In this document: piece by piece, positions 1 through 10,240 of the stretch
Numbering within the stretch: position 1 is the first letter of the stretch
Layout of the letters: every line of letters starts with the position of its first letter
Assembly: GCA_009829735.1 (NCBI GenBank)
Contig: CM020618.1
Coordinates: 17,655,346 to 17,719,345, forward strand
Length of the DNA: 64,000 nt
Direction: 5' to 3'
DNA from: Pyropia yezoensis
Lineage: Eukaryota; Rhodophyta; Bangiophyceae; Bangiales; Bangiaceae
Position numbers and translations under genes: made by a program
Notes under the pieces: model-generated
The model's database searches: none
The model's input: the letters and a program-made list of their open reading frames with translations, nothing else
Told to the model about the DNA's origin: nothing

Positions 1-72
1 ACAATGTCCGCTTTCACTCTTTGTGCTGGCTGGTGCGCAAAGCACCCAAATGGTTAAGGAGTACGTACATAT

Positions 73-1335
73 CTATCTCTCTACATATTGCTGATTTCTG
101 AATTCTTTCCTGGTGGACCGAGACTCTTTGGGGCGGGCTCTCAGCCAGTCAGATACGCCGCTGGGACCGACTCCCAGGCCGATGTGCCTCCACAGTCTGG
201 AATCGCCTCTGCTTTCCTTCACATCTCCGGGGAGACAAGTGGTTCTGCCAAGGTCTCCTGGCAAAGCGCTCCTGACAGTAGAAAACCTCAAGCTTCTCAC
301 AAGAAATAGTGAGAAACAGTTGCGGCCCATTCTGGCCTGGCGCACGACCACATGAGTGGAATGTTCAGCAGCTGATAGCGTTGTCCAGCCAATGCGGTGC
401 CTGTAAAGTTTAGAAATTGACTCAATGTCTTGGTCTCGGACCACCAGGACGAAACTCAGCACCAGCAATAGATATGTGGCGGTTTAGTATAGATGACTTA
501 TTTTTTACGCAAACAAGTTTCTCATTTTCTTATAACAGTCGATCGAACTCGACCAGCACATGCTGCGCATGCTCTTTGTTCTCCACCTCGTCGTCTTGAT
601 TGTCTCTCACTGCCGTTTCTGTGGAAGAAACAAAGGTCACATACGTTCCAACTAACATGAGGAAAATGTCGAGTACTAAAGGGTTCAGGAATGCTACTTC
701 CGAGGACAGTGGTTGAATTCTCGGTACTGGCGTGCGTGCCGCGCGCATCAGTCCACAAATTTGTACGCTCGCTGGGGCCACGGCGCTTTTGATTGGACGC
801 CTTGCATTACGCCGCTCCCAGTACTGGAGGTTTCTGTCGAGCGAGTGTGTCTTACTTCCCGAGAAAGACCAGATCGCATCGCAAGCACTATTCCTTTCGT
901 TAGTGAGAGCACCTCTATCGGTCCGCCAATTTCCGCCCCCATTCGTCATTCTTTATGGCGAATGCGGCCGAGCATCTCTGTCGCTTGACCGCAAAGCGAT
1001 ATGTCGAAGTCCACGATTGGTTTGACGTGCTCACTGAATTCATGCGGCTTGGCCTCTCCAACTCCTTGGAGCGCTGGCTCGCGGGCAGGCCGGCGCCCCC
1101 ACGGCGAGCAGTTCCCGTGCTGGTTGTGCTGACTCACCTCCCACGTGACGCTCTGTATCAACTTGTTTCTCCAGATATATGAAGAAAAGTAGAGGCGATT
1201 CCAGCCTGTGGGGGCACATCGGCCTGGGAGTCGGTCCCAGCGACGTATATATCTGACGGGCTGAGAGCCCTTCGCAGAGAGTCACCCTCGGTCCACCAGG
1301 ACATAATTCAGAAATTAGAATTAAGCCGCCACATA
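73..1335. mobile_element. Inverted-repeat element, probably a nonautonomous DNA transposon or nested pair
   Basis: The stretch 88-240 is matched in inverted orientation by 1165-1320, with most bases identical over about 150 bp. A shared end motif (cctggtggaccgag) lies at 110 and its reverse complement (ctcggtccaccagg) at 1289-1302. A third copy of the end (ctcggaccaccagg) lies at 437-450 in the same orientation as the right copy. The block is AT-richer than its surroundings and has no convincing ORF; the short ORFs across the repeats are translations of the repeat itself. Three ends suggest either a 340-bp MITE (about 109-450) nested in or next to a 1.2-kb element, or an internal duplication of one end. 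I could not identify a target-site duplication or a transposase family. Confidence 0.65.
434..482 (+). repeat. Third copy of the 73-1335 element end
   Basis: About 50 bp starting gtctcggaccaccagga matches the right end at 1288-1335 in direct orientation and the left end at 73-125 in inverted orientation. All three share the CCACCAGGA core, then a run close to AATTCAG, then an A/T-rich tail ending near TATGTGGCGG in two of the copies. Confidence 0.6.
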
Positions 1336-2947
1336 TGTTTCACCACGAATTTTTTTTTAACGTAACGCCACCCTTTGTAAACGGCAGTCTCGAAGATTTT
1401 TCACATGGTTTTCTCATTGTTAAGCCATACGGCCTCGAGATGAGGTGGAGTGGGTCAAGCAGCACCCCCCCGTGTGGATGGCTGTGGCGATGGTGGCTAT
1501 CTGTCGGGGTGCGGTGTTCGGGGGGGGGGCGCGCCCCCAGTCGGGAAAGCTGGCGGGCGATGTCGTTGGGCAGGGTGGGGGGCATGGTGTTCAAGGTCAT
1601 GATAGCAGCGGCAGCTGGCAGTGGCGGTGACCGCGGTAGTGGCTGTGGTGGCATCCGGGAGACGGGAAGGGGGGGCGCGGCATCCTCTACAGGCCCCCTT
1701 TTCACGCTGCCACGTGTGCTGGGGGGGACGGCAGAGGCAACCACGCGCGACGCGCAGGCGGGGAGGTGGGCGGGCAATGGCAGGGGATGTTGTCTATCAC
1801 CGCTCGGCCGGCCTCGCCACCGGGCAGCACATCTTGACCGGCTCGCACGGCGGGCGCGTCGCGTTGATAGGCACGTCGAGCGACCGGACACTGGCCTCTG
1901 TGGGCGCTCCCGTTGGTACGCCATGGCCTGTCACGGGGGGACGGGGGCTGTGGCGAGCCTCAGCTTAACACTGGCCGCTTCCGCTGCGCTGGACACACAG
2001 CAGGGACTAGAGTGCCGACGCACAGGGAGCGCCATACCGAGAGCAGCATGCAGCGACTCCATCACCGTCCGGAACGGGCCACCCACAGCACTGGCGGCAT
2101 CGACCGCCTCGCGGCCGCCACAGGGGCAGCCCGCCTGCAAGCCAGGCGGGTGCTCGCGCAGGCGGGTGAAGGGTGCGAGCCGGGAAAGCACCAGACGCAA
2201 AATGTCCGCATCAACGGCCGCCACGACATGGACCCTGGCCAGGGGCCCCGAACCGACCCCTGCAGATACGCAGAGCCCGGTGCCCCCAAATGACGGGGAC
2301 CCTGAAGCTGGCGCTGGCTACGCAAAATCGGATACGCCGCCACAGCCGCCTTCTTCGCTTAGCGATAGCGCGGCACGTGCCACCGTCGGCAGGGGTGGGT
2401 GCCCTTCTCGGGCGCGTGCTGGGTGTGTCGGCGACCTCGTGTCAAACACCCTCGGCCCCCGCCACGCATCGCGCAACCTCCGCGCCATTTGTGTGGTGCC
2501 GGTGCCGCACCTGGGCTCGCACGTTGGTGTCATTGTGCCGGCGACTTGTCAGCTGCTGGTCAACGGGGGGGCTCGGAGCTCCGCGCACAGCTGACCGACA
2601 TTGCGCCTACGGTTGGCAACACAGTTGAGCAGGGATGAGAGGTCCTGGGGATGCCACGTGCGGGAAGGCGTGGTCACTGGAACGCATGCAATGAAGGGGG
2701 GGTGGTGAGTGCTCTCACACGCAGAAGAAGGGGGGGAGCGGGGCGCGGGAAGTGGGGGCGGGCAAGGCGGGGGAGGGGAGGGTTGTGAACCCCCGCCCAC
2801 ACGCGCACGGCAGGAGGGGTTGTGCGCGGCCTCCCCCACACGCGCACGGGAGGGAGGGTCAACCAGTGAGGGCATCCTCAAGTCCCCCGTCCCTGTGCTC
2901 CATCCGTCTTCCCTCAACGCCCCCCCTCCCCAAGCACTCCCGCCACA
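1336..2947. other. Gene-poor GC-rich interval
   Basis: There are long open frames on both strands here, the longest at 1335-2594 plus, but they overlap each other in antisense. They show no conserved motif or consistent low-complexity style, so none is called. Near 2790-2870 the motif cacacgcgcacgg recurs twice. The last 90 bases before the PAP2 stop are strongly pyrimidine-rich on the plus strand, as is usual 3' of minus-strand genes in this window. Confidence 0.5.
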
Positions 2948-3676
2948 TCACACCCCCTTCCCTACCCCCACGAGAACCCTCCCAACGGCCCCCACAGCCG
3001 ACGGCGCCACGGCCGCAACGACGACATAGTTGGCCACCCCCAGCACCGCCCCCGCCACAATGTCCAGCACGTGGTGCCGGCCAAGCGCCACCCGCGACGC
3101 CGCCACAGCGGTCGCCCAGGCCACCACCGCCCACACCACCCAGTCTGGCACGCCCGGCGCCGCCGCGGCCGCCACCGCCAGCAGCACCACCCGGCTGGTA
3201 TGGCCCGACGGGAAGGCGTAGCGGTCCACCGCCGCGACGGTGCCGCGCTCGCCCGCCGCGTTCCACGCCGGCCGCCGGCGGCGGGCCGCCACCTTGACCG
3301 CCCCCACCGCCGCAAGGTCGGTAAGGAGGCCCACATACGCGACCGCCGCGGCGGTGAAGGCGGCGGCGGCGGCGGCGGGGAGGGCGCCGTCGGCGCCCGG
3401 CGGCAGCAGCACCCGCCGCGCGTCGACCACGCCCGCGGTGACGGCCACGGCAAGGCAGACGACGGGAAGGCCCAGCCACGGGATTCCGTGGCCACTGTAC
3501 TCGAGCACCAGCAGGGGGAGGGTAGAGGGGAAGCGGCGGGCGTAGGCCGTGTGGAGGCGGCGGGAGGTCGCAACGTCCCACGCAATTAACCGCGAGAGCA
3601 GGGAAGTGGACGTAGGGGGGGGAGGACGGCGAGGGCGCCGGCCTGGACGGACGGCACCGTTCACGGCCGAGGTCAT
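2948..3676 (-). CDS. PAP2-family lipid/polyisoprenyl phosphatase
   Basis: This 242-residue protein carries all three signatures of the PAP2 superfamily: KX6RP (K128 to R135-P136), PSGH (156-159) and SRX5HX3D (S194, R195, H201, D205). H159 and H201 are the expected catalytic histidines. Hydrophobic segments around residues 69-85, 100-125, 162-177, 180-194 and 206-226 fit a small multipass membrane enzyme. The short size and the position of the motifs recall the PLPP6/PPAPDC2 group, which acts on isoprenoid or sphingoid phosphates, but the substrate is inference. The start at 3676 (MTSAVNG) was chosen because the reading upstream is Pro-rich and unconserved, and because a C-rich sense-strand leader lies just before it. 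The gene is a single exon. Confidence 0.85.
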   Translation of the reverse strand: MTSAVNGAVRPGRRPRRPPPPTSTSLLSRLIAWDVATSRRLHTAYARRFPSTLPLLVLEYSGHGIPWLGLPVVCLAVAVTAGVVDARRVLLPPGADGALPAAAAAAFTAAAVAYVGLLTDLAAVGAVKVAARRRRPAWNAAGERGTVAAVDRYAFPSGHTSRVVLLAVAAAAAPGVPDWVVWAVVAWATAVAASRVALGRHHVLDIVAGAVLGVANYVVVAAVAPSAVGAVGRVLVGVGKGV

Positions 3677-4284
3677 GGCAACCACAACGGGGGGTTGAGG
3701 GGAAGCGCCTGGGACCAGCAAGTCAAAAACAACGGGGACGAAGGCGGAGAGGGGAACTTGAACGTGACGCTGGAGGAGGACGGGGCGACGTGGGGGTGGG
3801 AGGCCCGATGGCGAAGGCCTCTGGCTGGTCGAACAGCGTATGTAGCCCCCCCTTCTCGTGGGTGCGACTGACAACGACTGCTTGCTCATCCGCCCTCGCC
3901 AGCGTCGGCGCGCCGACGCCATCGAGGACAGCGTCGTCACGCCCGCGGCGGCCCTCTGCGTGGGCGGCTGCCCGCGGGCAGTCGCCCACGCTCGTGCCCG
4001 CGGGCAGTCGCCCGCGCTCGTGCCCGCGCCGATGCTTGTTGTGTGTAAAGGCTGACCCCTGGGGGACACCCAGTCAAGGGGAGACCTGCTGCCGTGGCGT
4101 ATTGTATGTACCCCTGGTGGCCGCCAAAGCGCTCGCGTGTGGGCCACGGCCAGGCAAAAGCCAGCGTGACGTGGGGAGCATGAAGTGAATAGCGGCCGCG
4201 CACGCGTGCCAAAATCATATGCGAGGGACGGTGTGGGGGCGCGCGCCAAGTACGGCGGGCTCCGTCCCCTCCCCAGCCACCGGC
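3677..4284. other. Intergenic region with a short tandem repeat
   Basis: The interval between the PAP2 start and the bZIP 3' end contains two copies of a 26-29 bp unit built on tgcccgcgggcagtcgccc at about 3967-4026. The first part (3677-3800) is purine-rich on plus, so it is pyrimidine-rich on the sense strand of the PAP2 leader. No gene is seen. Confidence 0.5.
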
Positions 4285-5718
4285 CTACAAAGGCGGCGTC
4301 CGCCCGCCCGGGCAGCTGGACCCATCTCCCCCCCCGTACCCACTGCCCCCTTCCCCGTCACTGTCTTCCCCGGTCCCCCTGCGCTCCTGGCGTGGGGAGC
4401 GGGGCGCCCTTTGCGCCACGCCGGCCGCCCCACCCTCCGCCCCCTCCCCGCCAGCACCCGCCAGTTCCACCTCCCCCACTGCGCCCCCCACTCCCCCCAC
4501 TCCCGCCACCCCACCCACCCCTCCGCCACATTGGCTGAGCGCCCCCCGCAGCGCTGCCACCTCTGCCCTCAGCCGCCCATTCTCCGCCGCCAGCTCCCCC
4601 GCCCGCCGCTCCGCCGCGGCGCGCTCCCCCTCCACCGACGCCGCCGCCGCGAGCCGCCGCCGTCGTGACGCCTCGGCGGTGCGGCGGTTCTTGAGCCGCC
4701 GCCGCTCCGCCCGCTGGTCATCGGTGAGGCCGGGGGTGGGCTTGCGGCCGCGCTTGCGCTTGAGCGGGGGGGGTGGGGGGTCCCCCGACAAGGAGCCGAC
4801 GCTGGGGGGCGGAGGGAGGGTGCTCGCCGCCGCGCCCGCCGCGCCCGTCCCTGCTGTCGACCCCAGCCCTGCTGTCGCTGCTGCTACTGCAGCCGACGCT
4901 GCCGAGGTCGTGGCTGCCAACGGGCCTGCTGGCGTGGGGGTGGGGGGGGAGGACGCCGCACCACCCACGGCGGGTGTCATCCCCGTGACTGGCGGCCGCA
5001 GCGGCAGCGGCGGCGGCGGCGGCGACAGAGTTGCCCGATGGGGTGGCCGCCACGCGGCGGCGGCAGAGGCGGCGGCGCCCCCGCCGTCGGCGACCGACCG
5101 CAGTGGGGGCGGCGACGATGAGCCTACCGTCGAGCTGGTCGACGGCGGCGCCCCTGCGCCGCGGATGAGGTGTCGAAACGGCGGCAGCCGCGGCACCCGC
5201 CGGCCGGTTGCAGCCGCTGCTCCCTGTGGCGGCACCGCCGACACGCCCGTCGCTGCCGTCACGGACGGTACGGCCGCCACAGTCGCGGCCGGCGCCGCCA
5301 CCGCTGGCACTGTTCCGACGGCGGGCGGTCGACCTTGCAGCGGCGCACCCAGCGGCGGGAGCGTCACCCCCGCGGGCGCCCACGGACTGGCCATCCCCCC
5401 CCCGCCGCCGCCACCGCCGATGGGGCAGTTACCGGCAGGGGGCGGTAGCCGCCACGGCGCACCGGCCGCCGCTGCCACGGTGGCAGGGGGGGCAGCCCAG
5501 CCGTCGCCGCCGCCGCCGCCACCTCCGCAGCCGCCGCCGCCGTCTGTTGCCCAGAGCGGCCGGGTCGCCGCCGCCGCCGCCACCGCTGTCCGCAAGGGTG
5601 GCAACAGGAGCGCCCCAGGGGGTACCCAGTCGCCGAGCCCCACAGGAGCAGCGTCCATGGCCGCGCCCGCGGGAGCGGCGGGGGCGGCGGGGGTGGCGCC
5701 ACCGCCCCCCCCCCCCAC
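4285..5718 (-). CDS. bZIP transcription factor
   Basis: This 477-residue protein has a long Ala/Gly/Pro-rich N-terminal two thirds, a KRKRGRKP nuclear-localisation-like stretch, and then a bZIP domain. The basic region contains the invariant N-x7-R spacing (NRRTAEASR), followed by a zipper of about four heptads (L-x6 pattern through AAENGRLRAEVAALRGAL). It should bind DNA as a dimer in the nucleus; target genes are unknown. The C-terminal tail is again Gly/Glu-rich and ends in PGGRTPPL. The start is uncertain: 5718 is the first ATG of this frame, but the upstream 600 bp is Gly/Ala/Pro-coding in all frames and could hide an exon or a homopolymer frame change. Confidence 0.8.
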   Translation of the reverse strand: MGGGGGGATPAAPAAPAGAAMDAAPVGLGDWVPPGALLLPPLRTAVAAAAATRPLWATDGGGGCGGGGGGGDGWAAPPATVAAAAGAPWRLPPPAGNCPIGGGGGGGGMASPWAPAGVTLPPLGAPLQGRPPAVGTVPAVAAPAATVAAVPSVTAATGVSAVPPQGAAAATGRRVPRLPPFRHLIRGAGAPPSTSSTVGSSSPPPLRSVADGGGAAASAAAAWRPPHRATLSPPPPPLPLRPPVTGMTPAVGGAASSPPTPTPAGPLAATTSAASAAVAAATAGLGSTAGTGAAGAAASTLPPPPSVGSLSGDPPPPPLKRKRGRKPTPGLTDDQRAERRRLKNRRTAEASRRRRLAAAASVEGERAAAERRAGELAAENGRLRAEVAALRGALSQCGGGVGGVAGVGGVGGAVGEVELAGAGGEGAEGGAAGVAQRAPRSPRQERRGTGEDSDGEGGSGYGGGDGSSCPGGRTPPL

Positions 5719-6411
5719 CCGCCGTGCCGCATCGGGGTGGCCGATGGTGCTGCTGCTGCCGCTGCCGCTGCCTCTGCCGACGTTGCGACAGCCGCCGCCG
5801 TCAGCGGGGCTGATGAGGCTGCCGCGGCCGCGTCCTTGTCACCGCACCACCCGCCGCCGCTGTCGGCAGCAGCGGCCCCCCGACGGGCAGACCCCTCCGT
5901 CTGGTAGACCCGCCGCTCGCCGCTGCCGCCGCCGCCGCGTCGTGTCGCGGCGGCGAGGCGCCGTCGTCGCCGCGGCAGCGGCAACCGGCGGCGACGGGTG
6001 GCGTCGACGGCGGGCGTGCCGCCGTGGCTTGGCAACGGTGTGGGCAAGTAGCGGGTGGCGACAGCGACGGCGGCGACGACGGCGACAGAAGCGGCGGCGG
6101 CAGGACCAGCGTCGCCGTCAGCAGCGGCGGGGGGGCCAGCGGGGCGTGGTGGGGACGGCGGCAGCTGCTGGCAGCCGCCCCGCCGACCGTGGGGGGCTGG
6201 CCGCAGCGTGACCGCGGCACAGCGGCTGCCCTTGCAGAGCCATCGGGCCGAAGCTCTCCCGGGCCGTCCGGCGGGGGCCGAGCTGGTTACAGCCGGGGCG
6301 GGCGGCACACATGGGCCGTGGGGGGTGGCTGGTGGCGCACCCAGTCACGCCACCCGGATGGTATCGCCCGCGGCCGCCTCGGCGCGGCGTGCGGGGGGTG
6401 GACGGGGAGGT

Positions 6412-6450
6412 GATTCCGAATCTGCGCCACGCGGATCAGATTCGGGAATC
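6412..6450. repeat. Imperfect palindrome
   Basis: gattccgaatctg at 6412-6424 is answered by cagattcgggaatc at 6437-6450: 13-bp arms with one inserted G and a 12-nt loop. It may be a structure-forming site or a relic of a transposon end. Confidence 0.6.
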
Positions 6451-6543
6451 GTCGGTGGTGTGGTGCCTGGGGAGGGCCACCCGGCCCGGGGGGGGCCTCC
6501 CGCTGGGCAGGTGGTGGTTGCTGACGTGGCAGTGGCCATAACT

Positions 6544-6565
6544 CCCCACCGTACACACGGTGGGG
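6544..6565. repeat. Short perfect hairpin
   Basis: ccccaccg at 6544-6551 pairs with cggtgggg at 6558-6565 across a 6-nt loop. Function unknown. Confidence 0.5.
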
Positions 6566-8028
6566 GGGTGTTAACTGTGTAAAGTCCCACTCAGGCTCCG
6601 CCACGAGGGGTTGCCCTGTTCGTGTATGTACCGTGGACCCGTGGACCAACCCGGTGCCACCACGACTGAGTCGTCATCGGACCGGCCGAGGCGAAGGTAG
6701 AGCGGGCGCGAAGCTCCCGTCTGGACGAAGGGCACCAGACAATCCCGGCCGGCGACGGCCTCGCTGGACGTCCATTGTGGATGATCGCAGTGGTCGTTCT
6801 GGGCGCCTTGCTCCTCTCGCCACGTGCGGCACCATCAGCGGTCTCGTCATGCTGGCGTGAAAGCGCGTCCATCCCCGTGTACCGTACAAAGAAAGAAAAC
6901 ATGTCTGGCAAGCAGCCCTGACGCGGAGGGGAATGAAGGCACCCGTGTCGCCCGTTTGGGGCACGCCCACATGTGCCCTGCGGCTCGCGGTCTGCTCAAG
7001 GCTTTGGTAGCCCTCACCGCGAGACACGCCGCAGCGGCCGTGGCCAGCAGATCGAGTCGGGTTCTCCCACGTGGGCGGTCGAAGTGGCGGTCGTGCACGC
7101 CGCTGCCTCCTCCCCACCGTCAAGGTGGCCACCCACTGGCCGGCCGGCAACCACCACTACCACCGTGATAAGGCTGCCTGCTCCTCTTGTGTGTGTGGCG
7201 GCCTCGCGGGCGCCAGGAACCTGTGGGTGGCCACCCCATCTGTCGCACTTTCACAAGCGCGCCGAAGGCGGGGGCCGCTGACTCCGATCGGGGGCCAGCA
7301 GCGGCCTGGTCGCGATCCGTTGGGCTCTCCGCCCCAACCTGCCCCTCTTGCGGCGGCTGTGGGCAACTGCCGCCCCGAAACTGGAAAGTCCTGAGGTGGT
7401 TGATGGAGCAGTCGAGGTGGGGGCGGAAGGGGCGGTGGGCGAGCAGCGACCGGGGATACACAAGATGGCCACCGCAATGGGCACGGCTGTGCCATAGCTT
7501 TCGCTTTCCATTTCTGCACGCCTCTACCCCGTATGCCCAGTGAGGGTGGCGCGCGCCAGTCAGATATCCCAGCATGTGCCCCATCCACATAGCTGTTCTG
7601 TCGTGGGCGTACGTGAGCACATTCGGAGCAACTGTCCCGCGCAGCTACGCGTGCGTGTGCGACTTGTACTTGAGTACCCACAGTCACGACCAACTGCCTC
7701 TGAGCTGCATGATCGCGTGCTCCACAAGATTGTCATAGCACTCCGGGTGCCGCGCCAGCGGCGCTGAGACGAGGTGTGAAGCAGATGAAGAGACGGAGCG
7801 ACGCGAAAAATTAATCACTCCTACGTGGGAACCCTAACACGCACACAAGACGGTAAAAAAACACGCAATCACTGTGCGGGCCGCAGAGATCGGAGATGAC
7901 GATAGATTGGACCTCTCGCGTTTGTGGGCAGGTCATGTGCCCACAATAGCCTTGCCAATGGTGTCTTCCCGCTCCGAATTACACCCGCGTAGTTGAACGA
8001 GTTAGCAGCAGAGTGCGCGATGCACTTC

Positions 8029-9318
8029 CTAGACCATCGTCGGGTCGTCCGCCCGCGACAACGAATCGTCCACCCCAAGGTTGTCAATGGTGTGGCCGGC
8101 CTGCTTCTCCTCCGTCGTGATAACGTCGTCGGGGTAGGCCGCCCCACCGTGCTTGGAGACGTCGTTACCAATCAGCTCCATCTCGGGCGAGATACGGAGA
8201 ACACCAACCAGGTTGAGCACCACGAAGAGGGGCACAATCATGACCAGCGTCCAGCCGGCAATTGACGCAATCATGACGCAGTTGGCCGCCAGCAGGCGAC
8301 CCCCACCGCCGTAAAAGACACCCTCCCACCCGTTGTCATTGCCATATCCCGAGAGCGTCAGCAGCTCAATGCGGGCAAAGAGGCCCACGGCAAAGGCACC
8401 CCAGACGCCAACGGCGCCATGGATAGGGAAGGCCTCCAGCGGGTCGTCAATCTTGAACATGAGCAGCAGCATCGCCGCGCCAATGTAGACCAGTGCGCCA
8501 ATGACACCAATCACCAGCGCCGCGTAGACCTCCACCCACGCGCATGAGGCAGTGATAGCTACAAGGCCAGCGAGGATGCCGTTGAGGCAAGCGAGCAGAT
8601 CAAAGATGTGGTCACGCAGCTTGATGACAATGAGGGTGGTCACGCCCGCAGACGCCGCCGCAATCGTGGTCGTCACCGCGCACCGCGCAGCCGTGACCGT
8701 GTAGTCGGCATCGGGCCCCGTGTTCGAGATACCCAGAGTCGACCCGGGGTTGAAGCCGTACCACCCAAACCACAGAATGAATGTGCCCAGCGTGCACAGG
8801 GTGGCCGAGTGGCCAGGCATTGGCACGACGCGGCCATCCTGGTCAAAGCGGCCCAGGCGGGGACCGACAATCGTCGCGCCCGCGAGGCCCGCAAAGCCCC
8901 CCACCATGTGAACAACCGCGTCACCGGCGAAGTCCTTGGCACCCACCGTGAAAATGGTCGACAGCCAGCCGCCGCCCCACACCCAGTGGGACACAATCGG
9001 GTAGACAAAGCCCGACAGGAAAAACGCGTAGCCCAGGTACGCGTAAAAGGAGGTGCGTTCGGCCACCGACCCCGACACAATGGTGGCGGCCGTGGCGGCA
9101 AACGTCCACTGGAAGAAGAAGAAGTGAAAGTCCGTCCGGTCACCCGACAGGGCAAAGTCAGAGTGTCCGAGGAAGGAGTTTGCCTCGGTGCCGTAGGCAA
9201 AGGCAAACCCAAAGAGGTAGTAGGCAATGGCACCAACGCAAGCGTCCAGGACATTCTTCAGCAGCACGTTCTTGGTGTTCTTGCTCCGCACCGAGCCGGC
9301 AGTGAGCATGGCAAAGCC
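8029..9318 (-). CDS. AMT1: Ammonium transporter AMT, main exon
   Basis: This exon encodes residues 55-483 of an AMT/Mep/Rh-family ammonium channel of the plasma membrane. It begins at GFAMLTAGSVRSKNTKN, the end of TM1 and the conserved region after it. It carries the family signature (DFAGDAVVHMVGG through GPRLGR), whose His is the first of the twin pore histidines. The second lies in PIHGAVGVWG. About ten further membrane segments follow, then a 60-residue hydrophilic tail ending DDPTMV. The intron side of the junction is acacag followed by GGC, in phase 0. Codon use is less extreme and the region less GC-rich than neighbouring genes, which fits a well-expressed transporter. Ammonium uptake is the family role; the affinity class is not visible. 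Confidence 0.93.
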   Translation of the reverse strand, partial: GFAMLTAGSVRSKNTKNVLLKNVLDACVGAIAYYLFGFAFAYGTEANSFLGHSDFALSGDRTDFHFFFFQWTFAATAATIVSGSVAERTSFYAYLGYAFFLSGFVYPIVSHWVWGGGWLSTIFTVGAKDFAGDAVVHMVGGFAGLAGATIVGPRLGRFDQDGRVVPMPGHSATLCTLGTFILWFGWYGFNPGSTLGISNTGPDADYTVTAARCAVTTTIAAASAGVTTLIVIKLRDHIFDLLACLNGILAGLVAITASCAWVEVYAALVIGVIGALVYIGAAMLLLMFKIDDPLEAFPIHGAVGVWGAFAVGLFARIELLTLSGYGNDNGWEGVFYGGGGRLLAANCVMIASIAGWTLVMIVPLFVVLNLVGVLRISPEMELIGNDVSKHGGAAYPDDVITTEEKQAGHTIDNLGVDDSLSRADDPTMV

Positions 9319-9507
9319 CTGTGTGTTGAAAACCGGCAGAGCCACGCAACCCAAGTACGTACCAGGGAGAAAAAGTGACAGGTCAGCATCAGTAAAAAGC
9401 TCTTCCCAGCAGTACGCATTCACAACCCGCACGTACACAGCCCAAACGAGCATGCAAGTCATTCTCCGAGCGGACCCGGTGCATCACACCCGTCGTCGCG
9501 CACGTAC
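9319..9507 (-). other. Intron of the AMT gene
   Basis: This is a 189-bp GT-AG intron (gtacgtgcg to acacag), phase 0. It can be read through in frame for most of its length, which gives a false longer ORF starting MTCMLVWAV. It is recognised because AMT proteins have GFA directly after the FxMQ of TM1. Confidence 0.8.
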
Positions 9508-9669
9508 CGTCTGCATGAGAAACACAAGGTAGCCCGACACGAGAATGAAAAACACGTCCATCGAGTCGCTGTTCCGCGACACCTGGTCGGTGAGCGCAGC
9601 CAGCGCCTCGGAGACGGCCTGGCGGCCAACCGGAGACGCGGCCATAGCGGTCATGTCGGTAGCAATCAT
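9508..9669 (-). CDS. AMT1: Ammonium transporter AMT, first exon
   Basis: The 54 residues starting MIATDMTAMAASP and ending DVFFILVSGYLVFLMQT form the extracellular N-terminus and the first membrane helix of AMT. The donor is ACG followed by gtacgt at 9507; joined to 9318 it gives FLMQT-GFAMLTAG, which matches the usual AMT order. The frame stays open to about 10104 upstream, so an extended start or an additional exon is possible. 9669 is chosen because it lies at the usual distance from TM1, and because upstream coding is unconserved. Confidence 0.8.
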
Positions 9670-10213
9670 CGTGCCCAGGTTGGTGGGTGTGCCCTCGTCC
9701 ACAGTGTGTGTGGCCGAGCCCGGAGGAGTGACTGGGGTGCGGGGCCTCAGGGAGGGGAGCGGAACGCCGGCGAGAAGGGAGGACGTCCGCACGGGCAGGC
9801 GTTGCCGGCGGTCTGCGTAGTTATGGGAGCGGGAGGGAACAGCGATTGTGGCGGGGCGGCGGACGCTCTTAAGCGACGCAGGGCCAGCGCAAAGGACGTG
9901 AACCAGCCGCCCCGCCCACCTGTGACGGACGGCGCACGCTTGGCTGGCTGGCGGGAGGAGGGGGGAGGGCGCGCGCGGACGCGGCTGGCGCAGCCCCAAA
10001 CGGCACACCTGCGTGAACGCGCGCCCTGGGAGACCCCCCCCCCCCCCCCCTGCGCGGCACGACCTCAGCGTGCGGCGACGCGAGCGAGGCGGCGACTCGC
10101 CCACCCAGCCCCCCCGGTCTTGGCGGGGACCGTGTCAAGCGTGCCGTACAGTTGCGGGGGTTGGGGAACGCCCGCCTCCCCCCCCCCGCTGGGAATGCCC
10201 GCGTCTCCCCTAG

Positions 10214-10240
10214 CCCCCCCCCCCCCCCCCCCCCCCCCCC
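10214..10240. repeat. C homopolymer of 27
   Basis: An uninterrupted run of 27 C on the plus strand, followed by gaccctctcc. It is one of many long C or G runs in this window; such tracts are prone to length error in sequencing. Confidence 0.9.

Larger units (their letters stand above)
5719..8028. other. Intergenic region, low complexity then moderate GC
   Basis: 5719-6300 is dominated by CCG/GCC/GGC triplet repeats that are open in every frame. 6300-7860 is less repetitive and contains only short overlapping ORFs with no recognisable motif. Two hairpins (6412-6450 and 6544-6565) are listed separately. The last 200 bases before the AMT stop are AT-richer. No gene is supported. Confidence 0.45.

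Noticed and set aside
1335..2594. 419-codon plus frame and overlapping minus frames
   Set aside because: No motif, no leader asymmetry and mutually overlapping. I considered a retroelement gag but saw no zinc knuckle, protease or polymerase motif.
4679..6211. 510-codon plus frame over the bZIP gene
   Set aside because: It is antisense to a clear bZIP domain and purely compositional.
9319..9462. Single-exon AMT starting MTCMLVWAV
   Set aside because: This reads into the intron. The family needs FxMQ-GFA, which is restored only by splicing 9508 to 9318.
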